NCBI RefSeq assembly: GCF_046719765.1
Contig: NZ_JABEBY010000004.1
Location: 1 to 64,000, forward strand
Length of the DNA stretch: 64,000 bases
Reading direction: 5' to 3'
Origin: Halonotius sp046719765
Lineage (GTDB): Archaea; Halobacteriota; Halobacteria; Halobacteriales; Haloferacaceae
Every line of letters begins with the position of its first letter. Within the stretch, counting starts at the first letter, position 1. A program made the translations under genes and the position numbers. The notes under the pieces were generated by a model. The model did no database searches and was not told the origin of the DNA. It saw only the letters and a program-made list of their open reading frames with translations. Shown here one piece after another: positions 1 through 7,640 of the stretch.

Positions 1-164
1 CCTCTCGTATCGGCATCCTCACCATGTCAGACTGCGATCTTGCTGCTACCGTTATCAGGAGAACGGACAACTAGCGATATTATCAAAATAATACTCCTGG
101 CTATAGATATTTCACCGCTACAGGAACCACCGTATTTTATGTATCGGGTAAATTATGAAGAGAT
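1..164. other. AT-rich left edge, no supported gene
   Basis: Clearly richer in A+T than the rest of the window. One frame from base 3 is open to a TAG at 72-74 and could be the tail of a gene lying to the left, but 23 codons without a recognisable motif cannot support that. AT-rich stretches at about 75-150 may carry the promoter of the next gene; no single TATA box stands out. Confidence 0.3.
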
Positions 165-473
165 ATGATCGTCATTCATTCTGAAGTGCCAATACATAAC
201 GATTCAAAAGCAGAAGCTAGCAAAATTCTAAAAGATATGGCTTCTACTTCCAGAAAGGAACCAGGGGTTATTGATTATAGGGTAACATTCGATATTGAGG
301 CACCAGCAACGGCCAGAATTATTGAACAGTATGAAGACTGGGACGCAGTCGAAGCACACGAATCGAGTAGTCACCTCGAATGGTTTCAAGATGCAATTGA
401 GCCACACATGCGTGCTGAACCAACGTTATACCAGTATGAGGTAACAGAAAAAATTGAAGCTAAGGGGCCATAA
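165..473 (+). CDS. antibiotic biosynthesis monooxygenase (ABM/YgiN-like) family protein
   Basis: A 102-residue protein of the small ferredoxin-like ABM fold. Family members are cofactor-independent monooxygenases or quinol-modifying enzymes and usually form dimers. The family pattern is visible: an N-terminal beta strand (VIHSEVPI), then 'EPGVIDYRV', 'IIEQYEDWDAVEAHESSSH' and a C-terminal strand 'TLYQYEV'. Base composition is much more A+T-rich than neighbouring genes and third positions are often A or T, which suggests recent transfer. No operon partner is visible. The substrate cannot be told from sequence. The start is the first ATG of the open frame. Confidence 0.75.
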   Translation: MIVIHSEVPIHNDSKAEASKILKDMASTSRKEPGVIDYRVTFDIEAPATARIIEQYEDWDAVEAHESSSHLEWFQDAIEPHMRAEPTLYQYEVTEKIEAKGP

Positions 474-1075
474 GGTGGTTATCTACGCTCAAAACTTGTA
501 TGCGATTTATACCCAAGATCAATAGTACCCCTAGTTGAGGTAGTTTTTCACTGGAAGGGCTGTAAGAGGGGAGGCAGCCCAAGCGTATGCCACAGTGAAT
601 CTGGATTAGCACGCGAGTGACTGTCGATCAGTTGCAAGCCGGTGCGTTGGTCTAAACGACCAATTGTATTGAAAATCTCTTTTTACTAAAAAGCATTGGA
701 GATAATATTCCCAATATGAAAATAGTATTAATATAATAAGCGTATATATTGAACCAACAAACAATATTGAATCGGAAGCAGGATACAGGTCAAAAGCGTG
801 GCTAGTTGGAAGTACTCTGTTGAGTAGCAGTCATTGAGTCGAAATTAAGCAACATCAATTTTGAAATCACGAGTCTGGGTCGCTCACACACCGATTCAAT
901 ATCTACCACTCTCCACATGTATCACTATTTATCAGAGCACTTTGACACGTTCTCCAGCTATCATTCAAGCAGTCCACCCTTCGACTACCTGTTCATTGAC
1001 CACAACCAGAACACAGGCCGGCGGCTACGCCACAGGTCTACAGTTTTGGTCGTCAAAAGCAGCGATCAGACTGCT
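474..1075. other. 602-bp AT-rich intergenic region, no gene found
   Basis: No frame here looks coding. The frames that run into ftsY from 861 and 917 are antisense shadows. There is an inverted repeat GGGCTG/CAGCCC at 557-562 and 575-580, enclosed by CACTG/CAGTG at 549-553 and 593-597, which could fold as RNA. A very A+T-rich patch lies at about 670-760. The ftsY operon ends at 1076 and transcripts probably terminate in the right part of this stretch. Confidence 0.4.
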
Positions 1076-2263
1076 CTACTCGTCGTTGCCGAGCAACTGA
1101 TCGACCAGTTCCTCCGGCTCGAAGGGCTCGATATGCTCGTAGCCCTGCCCGGTTCCAAGGAACAGGATCGGTTTGCCGGTAACGTAGGCGATCGAGATCG
1201 CCGCGCCGCCGGAGGCATCGACATCCGCTTTCGTCAGGATCGTCCCGTCGATGGCGGCGGCGTCGTTGAACTCCTGGGCGCGCATCACGGCATCCTGGCC
1301 GGCGACGGCCTCGTCGACGAACAGCGTCATATCGGGGTCGACGACGCGGTCGATCTTTTCGAGCTGTGACATCAGGTCGTCGCTCGTATGGAGTCGCCCC
1401 GCTGTGTCGCCGAGGACGACATCCACGTCGTTGGCCTCGGCGTACTCGACGCCGTCGTAGATGACCGCGGCGGGATCGCCACCCTGCTCGTGGGTGATGA
1501 TCTTGCGGTCGAGGTTCTCGGCGTGTTGTTGGAGCTGTTCGTTCGCGCCGGCGCGGTAGGTGTCGCCGTTGGCCATGACCGACGAGTAGCCACGGTCAGC
1601 CAGATACTCCGAGAGCTTGGCGATCGAGGTCGTCTTGCCGACGCCGTTGACGCCGGTAAAGACGATCGTGATCGGTTTGTCAGCCTCGGCAATGCGCTCG
1701 TCGAAGTCGAACTGGCCGACGCTGATCACGTCGACGAGGGCGTCGTGGAGCGCGCGCTCGACGAGTTCGCCGGTCGTCTCGACCTGCTTGCGTGTCTCGC
1801 CGATCATCGTCTCCTCGACGGTGTCGAGGATCTCCTCGGCGACGCTCATCTCCACGTCGCTCTCCAGGAGTGCCATTTCGAGCTCCCACAGCGGGTCTTC
1901 GAGGTCGTCTTCCTCGATGATGACCTTGCCCGTAGCGAAGGCCGCGGCGCGTTTCAGCGTGCCCGGCCCCGACGACGAGTCGTCGCTGTCGTCGTCATCG
2001 GCATCGGCCGCGTCATCGCTCTCGACAGCGTCGCTACCGGGTGTCTCAGCGTCGGTCTCGGCAGCAGCCGCGGCCGCGCTGTCGTCGGCATCAGCGTCGT
2101 CGACAGCGACACTTTCGGCGTCAGCACTCGCGGCGGCGTCGGCACTCGCGGTCGATTCATCGACGTCGTCGGCTGGCTCGTCCGCGTCGTCGGCCGCCTC
2201 CTCGGCGGTTTCCTCGACGTCCTCGCGGAACGAGTTCAGCTTGTCTTTGAGTCCATCAAACAC
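1076..2263 (-). CDS. ftsY: signal recognition particle receptor FtsY
   Basis: SRP receptor GTPase. It docks SRP-ribosome complexes at the membrane for co-translational insertion. The first ~100 residues are an extremely acidic Asp/Glu/Ala-rich region typical of haloarchaeal FtsY. The NG domain follows, with the G1 loop 'GVNGVGKTT', the G3 loop 'DTAGRL', the G4 element 'TKAD' and the closing 'GTGQGYEHIEPF'. At 395 aa the length is normal. The start is GTG at 2263, giving MFDGLKDKL, the usual N-terminus. It is the last gene of the rpl39e-rpl31e-eif6-rpl18a-pfdA-ftsY order, 35 bp after pfdA. Confidence 0.97.
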   Translation of the reverse strand: MFDGLKDKLNSFREDVEETAEEAADDADEPADDVDESTASADAAASADAESVAVDDADADDSAAAAAAETDAETPGSDAVESDDAADADDDDSDDSSSGPGTLKRAAAFATGKVIIEEDDLEDPLWELEMALLESDVEMSVAEEILDTVEETMIGETRKQVETTGELVERALHDALVDVISVGQFDFDERIAEADKPITIVFTGVNGVGKTTSIAKLSEYLADRGYSSVMANGDTYRAGANEQLQQHAENLDRKIITHEQGGDPAAVIYDGVEYAEANDVDVVLGDTAGRLHTSDDLMSQLEKIDRVVDPDMTLFVDEAVAGQDAVMRAQEFNDAAAIDGTILTKADVDASGGAAISIAYVTGKPILFLGTGQGYEHIEPFEPEELVDQLLGNDE

Positions 2264-2298
2264 GGCTTGTCCTCAGTAGGTCAGTTGCAGGTCGGTCG

Positions 2299-2772
2299 TT
2301 ACTCGTCGCCGTCCTGCATCTGCTCCATCTTCGACATCTGCTGTTGCTGCTGTTGCTGCATCCGCTGTTGGATCGCCTGGGCCTGTTTTTCGAGATCCTC
2401 GGTCTCGTCTTCGAGCTCCTCGATCTCGGCTTCGGTCTCCTCGATGGTCTCCTCGATGCTCTCCTGTTTGGTGCGGAGGGCGTCGACGGCGTTGTCCTGT
2501 TCCTGTTCGGCCGCGTAGCCGCCGCCGAGGCTGACGATGACCTCGTCGATGTCCTGGATCTCCGCGCGCAGGTAGGCGTCGCCGCCGATCGGCACCTGCA
2601 CCGTTGAGCCGCTGTCGAGGGTGTCGAGGGCGTCGACCGCCTCGTCGATCTCGGCGTGTTCGGTCTCCAGCTCGTCGACCTCGGCCTCCAAGGCTTCGAC
2701 CTCGGCGTCGATGGCTTCAAGCTGTTTCTGGAGCTGCTGGAGCTGTTGGCCGCCGCCACCGCTTCCCATCAT
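2299..2772 (-). CDS. pfdA: prefoldin alpha subunit
   Basis: Alpha subunit of the hexameric prefoldin chaperone, which captures unfolded proteins with long coiled coils. The 157-residue protein shows two coiled-coil arms (about residues 8-48 and 95-148) separated by the beta-hairpin segment 'STVQVPIGGDAYLRAEI' and 'EVIVSLGGGYAAE', the alpha-prefoldin pattern. The C-terminal arm has a glutamine run. Two adjacent ATGs (2772 and 2769) overlap the TGA of rpl18a, so translation is probably coupled. Confidence 0.95.
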   Translation of the reverse strand: MMGSGGGGQQLQQLQKQLEAIDAEVEALEAEVDELETEHAEIDEAVDALDTLDSGSTVQVPIGGDAYLRAEIQDIDEVIVSLGGGYAAEQEQDNAVDALRTKQESIEETIEETEAEIEELEDETEDLEKQAQAIQQRMQQQQQQQMSKMEQMQDGDE

Positions 2773-2945
2773 TGTGCGGACACCTCCTGGATCGTGATCT
2801 GCGTTCGTTTGAGCCCGTGCTCGCTCCCGAACTGCGAGAGGATGTGCTCGCGGGCGACGTTCTCGTTTTCGGCGTCGATCTCCTTTGTGAAGGTTCGCGG
2901 CCCGGTTCGGCCGTCAAACTCGCCGCGGATCGTGAACTGACTCAT
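2769..2945 (-). CDS. rpl18a: 50S ribosomal protein L18Ae (LX)
   Basis: Small ribosomal protein of the archaeal LX/L18Ae family, 58 residues from the ATG at 2945 (MSQFTIRGEFDGR). An upstream in-frame start at 2966 would add seven residues that do not belong to the family. The pattern 'FTIRGEF...PRTFTKEI...NVAREHILSQFGSEHGLKR..I.I' fits over the full length. In the conserved gene order eif6 should lie directly upstream, but here a TnpB element intervenes, so expression must come from read-through or from a promoter in 2946-3215. Confidence 0.9.
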   Translation of the reverse strand: MSQFTIRGEFDGRTGPRTFTKEIDAENENVAREHILSQFGSEHGLKRTQITIQEVSAQ

Positions 2946-3215
2946 GCCTCGTTGCTCCGGCAGCAACGCGGAAGTATCTTCCTACTCAGGACGAGCCATA
3001 GCCGTTACGTGTGGCTTCTCAGGAACCAAGATACGAGAAAAGCTTCGTCGAACCGACGACGCACCGACAGGGTTACAGCGGTAGCGAGGCGAAAGCCCAT
3101 CGGCTTTAGCCGTGGGATGAAGCCGACAACTGTGAATATATCTACGTTCGCCGCTCTACCCGGATATTCCACGCCGAACACAACGTTAATGAAATTGAGA
3201 CTATGCTGCTTACAT

Positions 3216-4478
3216 ATGGCGGATCGGGTCGTCACGCGAACACTCACAGCGAGTCTCACTAACCACTCGCAAGTGCACGACGATCTCGATTCCCATGGCT
3301 TCGCCGCCAGCAAACTTTGGAACGTCGGTCGGTGGACGATCCAACGGGTTTGGGATGCTATCGATCATATCCCCGATGCTGACGATCTCTGTTCATACCT
3401 CAAAACTCACGACCGCTATGCAGACCTGCACTCACAGTCTAGTCAGCGAGTTCTCCAACAACTCGCTGAGGCGTTCGTGGGCTGGTACGAACAGGACGAT
3501 CCCGATGCGAACCCACCCGGCTACCGCAAACACGGCGACGACCACCCACGCTCAACGGTGACGTGGAAAAATCAGGGCTTCAAACTTGACACCGAGTACA
3601 ATCGTATCCGACTCTCGAAAGGCACGAACATGAAAGAGTCGCGGTACGCCGCCGACTACATCCTCTGCGAATACACGCTCCACACAGCCGACCGGACGCT
3701 CGAAGACGTTGAATCTGTCCAGACAGTGCGTGCGGTCTGGACTGGCGACGAGTGGGAGCTACACTTCGTTTGTAAAATGCGTGTTGAGACACCCGACGCT
3801 CCGGGTGAGAAAACAGCAGGAGTCGATCTTGGCATCTGTAACACGGCAGCTGTTTCTGTCGGTGATGAAACGCTGCTGTACCCCGGCAATGCGCTGAAAG
3901 AGGATGCTCACTACTTCCGCCAGCAAGAATACGCCACGGAAGGTGAGAACGGGCCGTCACAGACTGCCCAGTGGGCACGCCGCAAGAAGGCCCGGCGACA
4001 GCATCACTTCCTGCACGCTTTGTCGAAAGATATAGTTGAACAGTGTACTGCTCGTGGTGTTGGGACGATAGCGGTCGGCCACCCCAAACACATCCGCGAG
4101 GACGAGGACTGGGGGAGACACGGGAACAAACGCCTCCACGACTGGGCGTTCACCACGCTGCTCGACTACATCGAGTACAAGGCCAAAGACCGTGGCATCG
4201 ACGTGGAACGTGTTGCTGAAGGTAAGCTGAAAACGTCGAAAACCTGCTGTGCGTGCGGTGTCGAAGCCGACGCCCACCGCGTCGAGCGTGGGTTGTACGT
4301 GTGCGACGAGTGTGAGTTGGTAGCGAACGCTGACTGCAATGCGGCTGAGAACATGCGAGCGACGGTAACTCCGAATCCGTCACAGGATAGGAGTAACGGC
4401 TGTTTGGCACAGCCAACGGTGCGGTTGTTCGACACATCAACGGGGCGAGTAGTCCCACAAGAACAGGTTGCGCCGTGA
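3216..4478 (+). CDS. tnpB: TnpB, RNA-guided endonuclease family of IS200/IS605 elements
   Basis: A 420-residue OrfB/TnpB protein from the ATG at 3216 (MADRVVTRTL). The long open frame to its left, in the same frame, runs antisense through the ribosomal genes and is not coding. RuvC-like motif I is 'AGVDLGI' with Asp204. The zinc ribbon is 'TSKTCCACG...YVCDEC'. The last catalytic Asp is Asp373 in 'ADCNAAENM'. Where many TnpBs have Glu-Asp/Asn-Leu in motif II, this one reads 'IAVGHPKHIRED', so the catalytic Glu may be missing or displaced. TnpB proteins cut DNA guided by RNA made from the right end of their own element. Confidence 0.9.
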   Translation: MADRVVTRTLTASLTNHSQVHDDLDSHGFAASKLWNVGRWTIQRVWDAIDHIPDADDLCSYLKTHDRYADLHSQSSQRVLQQLAEAFVGWYEQDDPDANPPGYRKHGDDHPRSTVTWKNQGFKLDTEYNRIRLSKGTNMKESRYAADYILCEYTLHTADRTLEDVESVQTVRAVWTGDEWELHFVCKMRVETPDAPGEKTAGVDLGICNTAAVSVGDETLLYPGNALKEDAHYFRQQEYATEGENGPSQTAQWARRKKARRQHHFLHALSKDIVEQCTARGVGTIAVGHPKHIREDEDWGRHGNKRLHDWAFTTLLDYIEYKAKDRGIDVERVAEGKLKTSKTCCACGVEADAHRVERGLYVCDECELVANADCNAAENMRATVTPNPSQDRSNGCLAQPTVRLFDTSTGRVVPQEQVAP

Positions 4479-4529
4479 ACCCTAATATCCCAACGTGGGA
4501 ATCCCACGGCTTTAGCCGTGTGGAGGATG
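4440..4529 (+). ncRNA. putative omega/reRNA at the tnpB right end
   Basis: In this family the guide RNA scaffold overlaps the 3' end of tnpB and the right-end hairpin, and the guide is the flanking DNA. Two mutually exclusive stems are visible: CGTGGGA/TCCCACG (4494-4508) and CACGGC/GCCGTG (4505-4520). The flank just beyond the element, which would supply the guide, is the 3' end of eif6. Exact ends and expression are inferred from family knowledge only. Confidence 0.4.
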
Positions 4530-5195
4530 TCAATCGATGAAGCCGAGGGTGTCCTCGATCCGCCCGATCTCCGGGCCGGTCGTCTTCTCGCCGACGACAA
4601 ACCCCTCGTCGGTGGCGACAAGCCCCGAGCCCAACAGCGGCGCGCCGTAGTTGATCGTCCCAACGTCGACGTAGGCATCGAGGTGCTCTTCGATCGTTGT
4701 CAACTCGGCCTCCCGCGATTGGGGATGGCACAGCACGCCGGTGTTGGTGGCGACGGCGGCGGTGCCGACGGTCTGTCGATCGCCGAGCGCGCCGCGGACG
4801 ACCGGCACATCGAGGGTCTCCTCGACGACCGATACCGCCTCGTCGTCGAGCTCAGGATGGACGTACGCGCCGGTGTTGTTGGCGAGCACGACGTTGCCGG
4901 CGGCGTTGATGCGGCCGGGGAGTTCGGCGACAACGCCGTCGGCAGCCTCACTGATCGTCTCGCGTTCCCGCTCGGTGAGCTGGCTGGAGACCACCAATCC
5001 GTTGTCGTTGCCGGCGGCCAATGCACCGACGGTGCCGGAGCCGCCGATCGTCGTCGACACCGGCTCAACACCGAGTTCGTCGGCGATCGCTGTGGCTGTC
5101 TCGTCGTCGATATCACGCCGGACGAGCAGACAGCCGGTGCTCGCATGCGCGAAGACACCGACGTACGGCGAGCCGGCAACAGTCGTGCGTAACAC
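4530..5195 (-). CDS. eif6: translation initiation factor 6 (aIF6)
   Basis: Anti-association factor that binds the 50S subunit and prevents premature joining with 30S. The 221-residue protein consists of repeated pentein alpha-beta modules, seen as recurring pieces 'YVGVFA', 'DNGLVVSS', 'NNTGAYVHPEL', 'TNTGVLCHPQ' and 'ATDEGFVVGEKT'. Length is normal. The start is GTG at 5195 (LRTTVAGSPYVGVF), 6 bp after rpl31e. The TnpB element lies directly at its 3' end; the TGA at 4530-4532 and the C-terminus 'LGFID' appear intact. Confidence 0.96.
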   Translation of the reverse strand: MLRTTVAGSPYVGVFAHASTGCLLVRRDIDDETATAIADELGVEPVSTTIGGSGTVGALAAGNDNGLVVSSQLTERERETISEAADGVVAELPGRINAAGNVVLANNTGAYVHPELDDEAVSVVEETLDVPVVRGALGDRQTVGTAAVATNTGVLCHPQSREAELTTIEEHLDAYVDVGTINYGAPLLGSGLVATDEGFVVGEKTTGPEIGRIEDTLGFID

Positions 5196-5201
5196 GGTGG
5201 G

Positions 5202-5477
5202 TTAGGCGAGTTCCGCTTCGACGATCGCCTCGCCGTCTTCGACGAACCGGGCCGCACGAACCCGGAGCTTCGACGGCGGGTTCTGGCGACCGTTCTCCCA
5301 CACTGCCTCGTTGATCGAGGGATCGAGCCGGATCTCGTCTTCGGCGACGTTGAAATGCTGTGCGAGGTGCTCGCGGATGATCGTCATCGCCCGGTCGGCA
5401 CGCTTCTGGGTCGGAACCGCTTTCACGCCGCGGAGCGGTACCGTCTCGACGCGCTCCTCGAATTCACTCGTACTCAT
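5202..5477 (-). CDS. rpl31e: 50S ribosomal protein L31e
   Basis: The 91-residue protein matches L31e throughout: 'RVETVPLRGVKAVPTQKRADRAMTII', 'LDPSINEAVWENGRQNPPSKLRVRA' and an acidic tail. It starts with ATG (MSTSEFEER), 2 bp downstream of the rpl39e stop, and is followed by eif6 after 6 bp. The three genes almost certainly share a transcript from the promoter upstream of rpl39e. Confidence 0.97.
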   Translation of the reverse strand: MSTSEFEERVETVPLRGVKAVPTQKRADRAMTIIREHLAQHFNVAEDEIRLDPSINEAVWENGRQNPPSKLRVRAARFVEDGEAIVEAELA

Positions 5478-5479
5478 CG

Positions 5480-5632
5480 TTACTCGTCAGTGTTGCTTCG
5501 CCGCCAGTTGCGGCGTTTCGCGTTGCGCGAAACTTCCATATCGGTTTTCATCATCACCCACGTCGGCACCCGCCGGTTCTGCCGTTCGAGCTTCGCCAGC
5601 CGCTTTTTCTGCGCCTTCGATTTCTTTCCCAT
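5480..5632 (-). CDS. rpl39e: 50S ribosomal protein L39e
   Basis: A 50-residue, very basic protein: MGKKSKAQKKRLAKLE, then 'RRVPTWVMMKTD' and 'KRRNWRRS'. This is the complete L39e family pattern, which lines the polypeptide exit tunnel in archaea and eukaryotes. It is the tail of a long antisense frame; the true start is the ATG at 5632, about 30 bp after a TATA-like box. First gene of the ribosomal/SRP operon. Confidence 0.96.
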   Translation of the reverse strand: MGKKSKAQKKRLAKLERQNRRVPTWVMMKTDMEVSRNAKRRNWRRSNTDE

Positions 5633-5657
5633 AGTACCAGCCTCTCGGACAGCACCG

Positions 5658-5667
5658 CTTAAAATCC
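5658..5667 (-). promoter_or_regulatory. TATA-like box of the rpl39e operon
   Basis: On the minus strand the A+T-rich segment reads GGATTTTAAG. Its centre lies about 30 bp upstream of the rpl39e ATG, which predicts a transcript with a leader of only a few bases, the common haloarchaeal arrangement. Confidence 0.6.
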
Positions 5668-5749
5668 TGTTCATCCGGGCGGATCGACGCGGCCACACAG
5701 CGCGGGCGACGGTCGCCAACGCGGCACGCCGCCTGCCAACCACACAGGG

Positions 5750-5756
5750 TTTTAGG
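5750..5756 (+). promoter_or_regulatory. TATA-like box of aglJ
   Basis: TTTTAGG centred 27 bp upstream of the aglJ ATG at 5780, the spacing expected for a leaderless transcript. Back-to-back with the rpl39e promoter in a 147-bp divergent spacer. Confidence 0.55.
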
Positions 5757-5779
5757 CCTCCGGTGCCGAGACGACGACA

Positions 5780-6790
5780 ATGGCTTCGCATGCGGATGTC
5801 TGTGTTCTGTTGCCGGCGCTCAACGAGGCTGCGACGATCACCGATGTGATCACCAGCTATCAGGCCGCTGGCTTCACCGAGATCCTCGTCATCGACGGCG
5901 GCTCCAGCGACGGGACACGGGAGCTTGCTGAGGAGGCCGGCGCGACGGTCATCACCCAGACCGGCAGCGGGAAGGGCCAAGCTGTCCGGCAGGCGGTCGG
6001 CTACATCGACGCGCCGTACGTCCTCATGGTCGACGCCGACATGACCTATCGGGCCGCCGACGCCGAGGCGATGTTGGAGCCGCTGCTCGACGGCGAGGCC
6101 GACCACGTCATCGGCAACCGGTTTGCCGATATGGAGGCCGGCGCGATGACGACGCTCAACAAGATCGGCAACCGGCTGTTTAACGCGATCTTTCGGATGA
6201 TCTACGGCGCAAACTACGTCGACATCCTCTCCGGGTATCGTGCGTTCACAACCGACTCCTTCGAGCGGCTGACGCTGACGGCCGACGGCTTCGGTATCGA
6301 GACCGAGATGGCGATCCAGTGTGCGAAACACGAGATCGACACCGCGGTCGTCCCGATCACCTACCGCCCGCGGCCCGATGGCTCGGCGACGAACCTCCAT
6401 CCGATCAAGGATGGCAGCATCATCCTGCTGGAGTTGTACCGAAACGCGAAAACCAACAACCCGCTGTTTTACTTCGGCAGTGTCGGCCTCGGCTCGACGG
6501 TCGTCGGCGTCGCCATGCTGGTGTTTGTCATCTGGCGGTGGCTCACCGTCGATATCAGCCACCAGCTCATCGCCATCGGCGGGGTTGCGATGCTGCTGCT
6601 CGGTGTGCAACTCCTGATCTTCGGCTTCCTTGCGGATATGATCCAATCGTTGCACCGCGAACAGCGCGACCGGATCGACCGCCTCGACAGCAGTCTGACC
6701 GACGATCGATCGGCATCGACGACAGACCGACGGGAGCCGACGCCGACCGACGGCGAGGCTGACCAGCCGGTCGCTAAGTCAGATCGGTAA
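5780..6790 (+). CDS. aglJ: dolichol-phosphate glycosyltransferase AglJ (family 2)
   Basis: GT-A glycosyltransferase of the family that adds the first sugar to dolichol phosphate for S-layer N-glycosylation in haloarchaea. An N-terminal GT2 domain (residues ~5-230) contains 'LLPALNEAATI', 'VIDGGSSDGT' and the metal-binding 'MVDADM'; 'ILSGYRAFT' and 'GFGIETEMAI' follow. Two membrane segments lie near residues 235-258 and 262-288, then an acidic tail. The 336-aa length fits. It stands alone, transcribed divergently from rpl39e. Donor sugar cannot be inferred. Confidence 0.85.
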   Translation: MASHADVCVLLPALNEAATITDVITSYQAAGFTEILVIDGGSSDGTRELAEEAGATVITQTGSGKGQAVRQAVGYIDAPYVLMVDADMTYRAADAEAMLEPLLDGEADHVIGNRFADMEAGAMTTLNKIGNRLFNAIFRMIYGANYVDILSGYRAFTTDSFERLTLTADGFGIETEMAIQCAKHEIDTAVVPITYRPRPDGSATNLHPIKDGSIILLELYRNAKTNNPLFYFGSVGLGSTVVGVAMLVFVIWRWLTVDISHQLIAIGGVAMLLLGVQLLIFGFLADMIQSLHREQRDRIDRLDSSLTDDRSASTTDRREPTPTDGEADQPVAKSDR

Positions 6791-6814
6791 CCGGTTTCAG
6801 GCGGCGCGACGCGC

Positions 6815-7141
6815 TTAGATCGGCAACAGGGCCCGGAGGCGACCGACAACGCTTGTGGTGGCCTGTTTGCGCTGTTCTTCGAACACCGGATGTAACATAT
6901 CAAGCAGCTCCGACTGTTTGGCGAACTCATCTTGGGGCAGCCGGTCGAGTGCGGTCGCCAACGCAACGGTGTTGCCGGCGCTGTCAACCGGAATCTCGGT
7001 GTCGGAAACGGCCGCACAGATCTCGCGGCTCGTCGCCGGATAGCTGATATCGGCCCTCTCAAGCCGGGCGGCGAGCGCGGCGATGCCGAACGCGATCACT
7101 TCGGGCTCCGACGTTTCGTTTTGGGGCGGCCTCGCTGCCAT
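6815..7141 (-). CDS. conserved haloarchaeal protein of unknown function
   Basis: A 108-residue protein from the ATG at 7141 (MAARPPQNETSEPEVI); a longer frame from 7210 adds an unlikely N-terminus. It begins with 'VIAFGIAALAARLERADISYPATSREICA', then a helical region 'LATALDRLPQDEFAKQSELLDMLHPVFEEQRKQ'. The 'YPATSREI' segment followed by an acidic strand and a helix resembles small helix-turn-helix-like haloarchaeal DUF families, but I cannot name the family. Convergent with aglJ. Confidence 0.6.
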   Translation of the reverse strand: MAARPPQNETSEPEVIAFGIAALAARLERADISYPATSREICAAVSDTEIPVDSAGNTVALATALDRLPQDEFAKQSELLDMLHPVFEEQRKQATTSVVGRLRALLPI

Positions 7142-7216
7142 TAGTGACACGTTGGGCTCAGGTGGTAAAAACCCAGCCACACCAGCCGCGTCGTGGCTGA
7201 AACGGAACAAATCGCG

Positions 7217-7582
7217 TCAGGTTCTGAAACTTTCACCGCAGCCGCACTCGGAGACAACATTGGGGTTTTCCACGTGGAACCCTTCGGCCTGCAGCCCGTC
7301 CTCGTACTGGAGACTGCTGCCACCGATGTAGTTCAGGCTTGCGGGGTCGACAAAGACGCGGAGTCCGTGGTGAACCGTGATGGTGTCGTCGTCCTCTGGC
7401 TTGTCGTCGAAGCGCATCCCGTAGGAGAGGCCGGCACAGCCGCCCTGCTGGACGAACAGCCGCAGCCCGCCGACATCGGTGTCCATCCCTTCGCTTTCCA
7501 TCAACGCGAGGGCCTTTTCGGCAGCCTGCTCCGTGACTTCGACGGCCTCCTCGGTTCCGCCGTCGACGGTGCTCGTGCTCAT
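7217..7582 (-). CDS. A-type iron-sulfur carrier (HesB/IscA/ErpA family)
   Basis: Carries Fe-S clusters to apoproteins. The three conserved cysteines are present: Cys49 in 'QQGGCAGLSYGM' and Cys113/Cys115 in 'SECGCGESF'. 'FVDPASLNYIGGSSLQYEDG' is the family's central signature. Length 121 aa is normal, with an acidic N-terminal extension. It lies between an unknown gene and hisD on the same strand with gaps of about 75 and 58 bp. Whether it acts like ErpA, IscA or SufA cannot be decided. Confidence 0.93.
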   Translation of the reverse strand: MSTSTVDGGTEEAVEVTEQAAEKALALMESEGMDTDVGGLRLFVQQGGCAGLSYGMRFDDKPEDDDTITVHHGLRVFVDPASLNYIGGSSLQYEDGLQAEGFHVENPNVVSECGCGESFRT

Positions 7583-7640
7583 ACCCAGCTATCGTCAGCC
7601 GAGCCTGTTAACAGTGACGGCGAAACGTAACCAGGAGTCA

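Larger units (their letters stand above)
3096..4529 (+). mobile_element. TnpB-only IS200/IS605-group (IS1341-like) element
   Basis: An element with a single gene, tnpB, and no Y1 transposase tnpA. Subterminal hairpins mark both ends: left at 3096-3116 (CCCA, bulged T, CGGC-TTTA-GCCG, TGGG) and right at 4505-4520 (CACGGC-TTTA-GCCGTG). They share the motif CGGCTTTAGCCGTG. The right end abuts the eif6 stop codon at 4530. The exact left end is unresolved and may lie up to about 100 bp before 3096. It can move only if a TnpA is supplied in trans. It interrupts a conserved ribosomal/SRP gene order in antisense orientation. Confidence 0.75.

Noticed and set aside
3..74. Possible end of a gene entering from the left
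   Set aside because: Only 23 codons and no motif; could not be distinguished from chance in an AT-rich edge.
861..1369. Frames at 861-1100 and 917-1369
   Set aside because: They run from an AT-rich spacer into the antisense of ftsY, with no family features.
1388..2518. 376-codon plus-strand frame opposite ftsY and pfdA
   Set aside because: Complement of two confidently identified genes; high G+C leaves antisense frames open. Its composition (Val/Gly/Arg-rich, a Cys run opposite pfdA glutamines) is typical of a shadow.
2604..3215. N-terminal 204 codons of the long frame that contains tnpB
   Set aside because: Arg/Pro-rich antisense of pfdA and rpl18a; family alignment and the ATG at 3216 place the TnpB start there.
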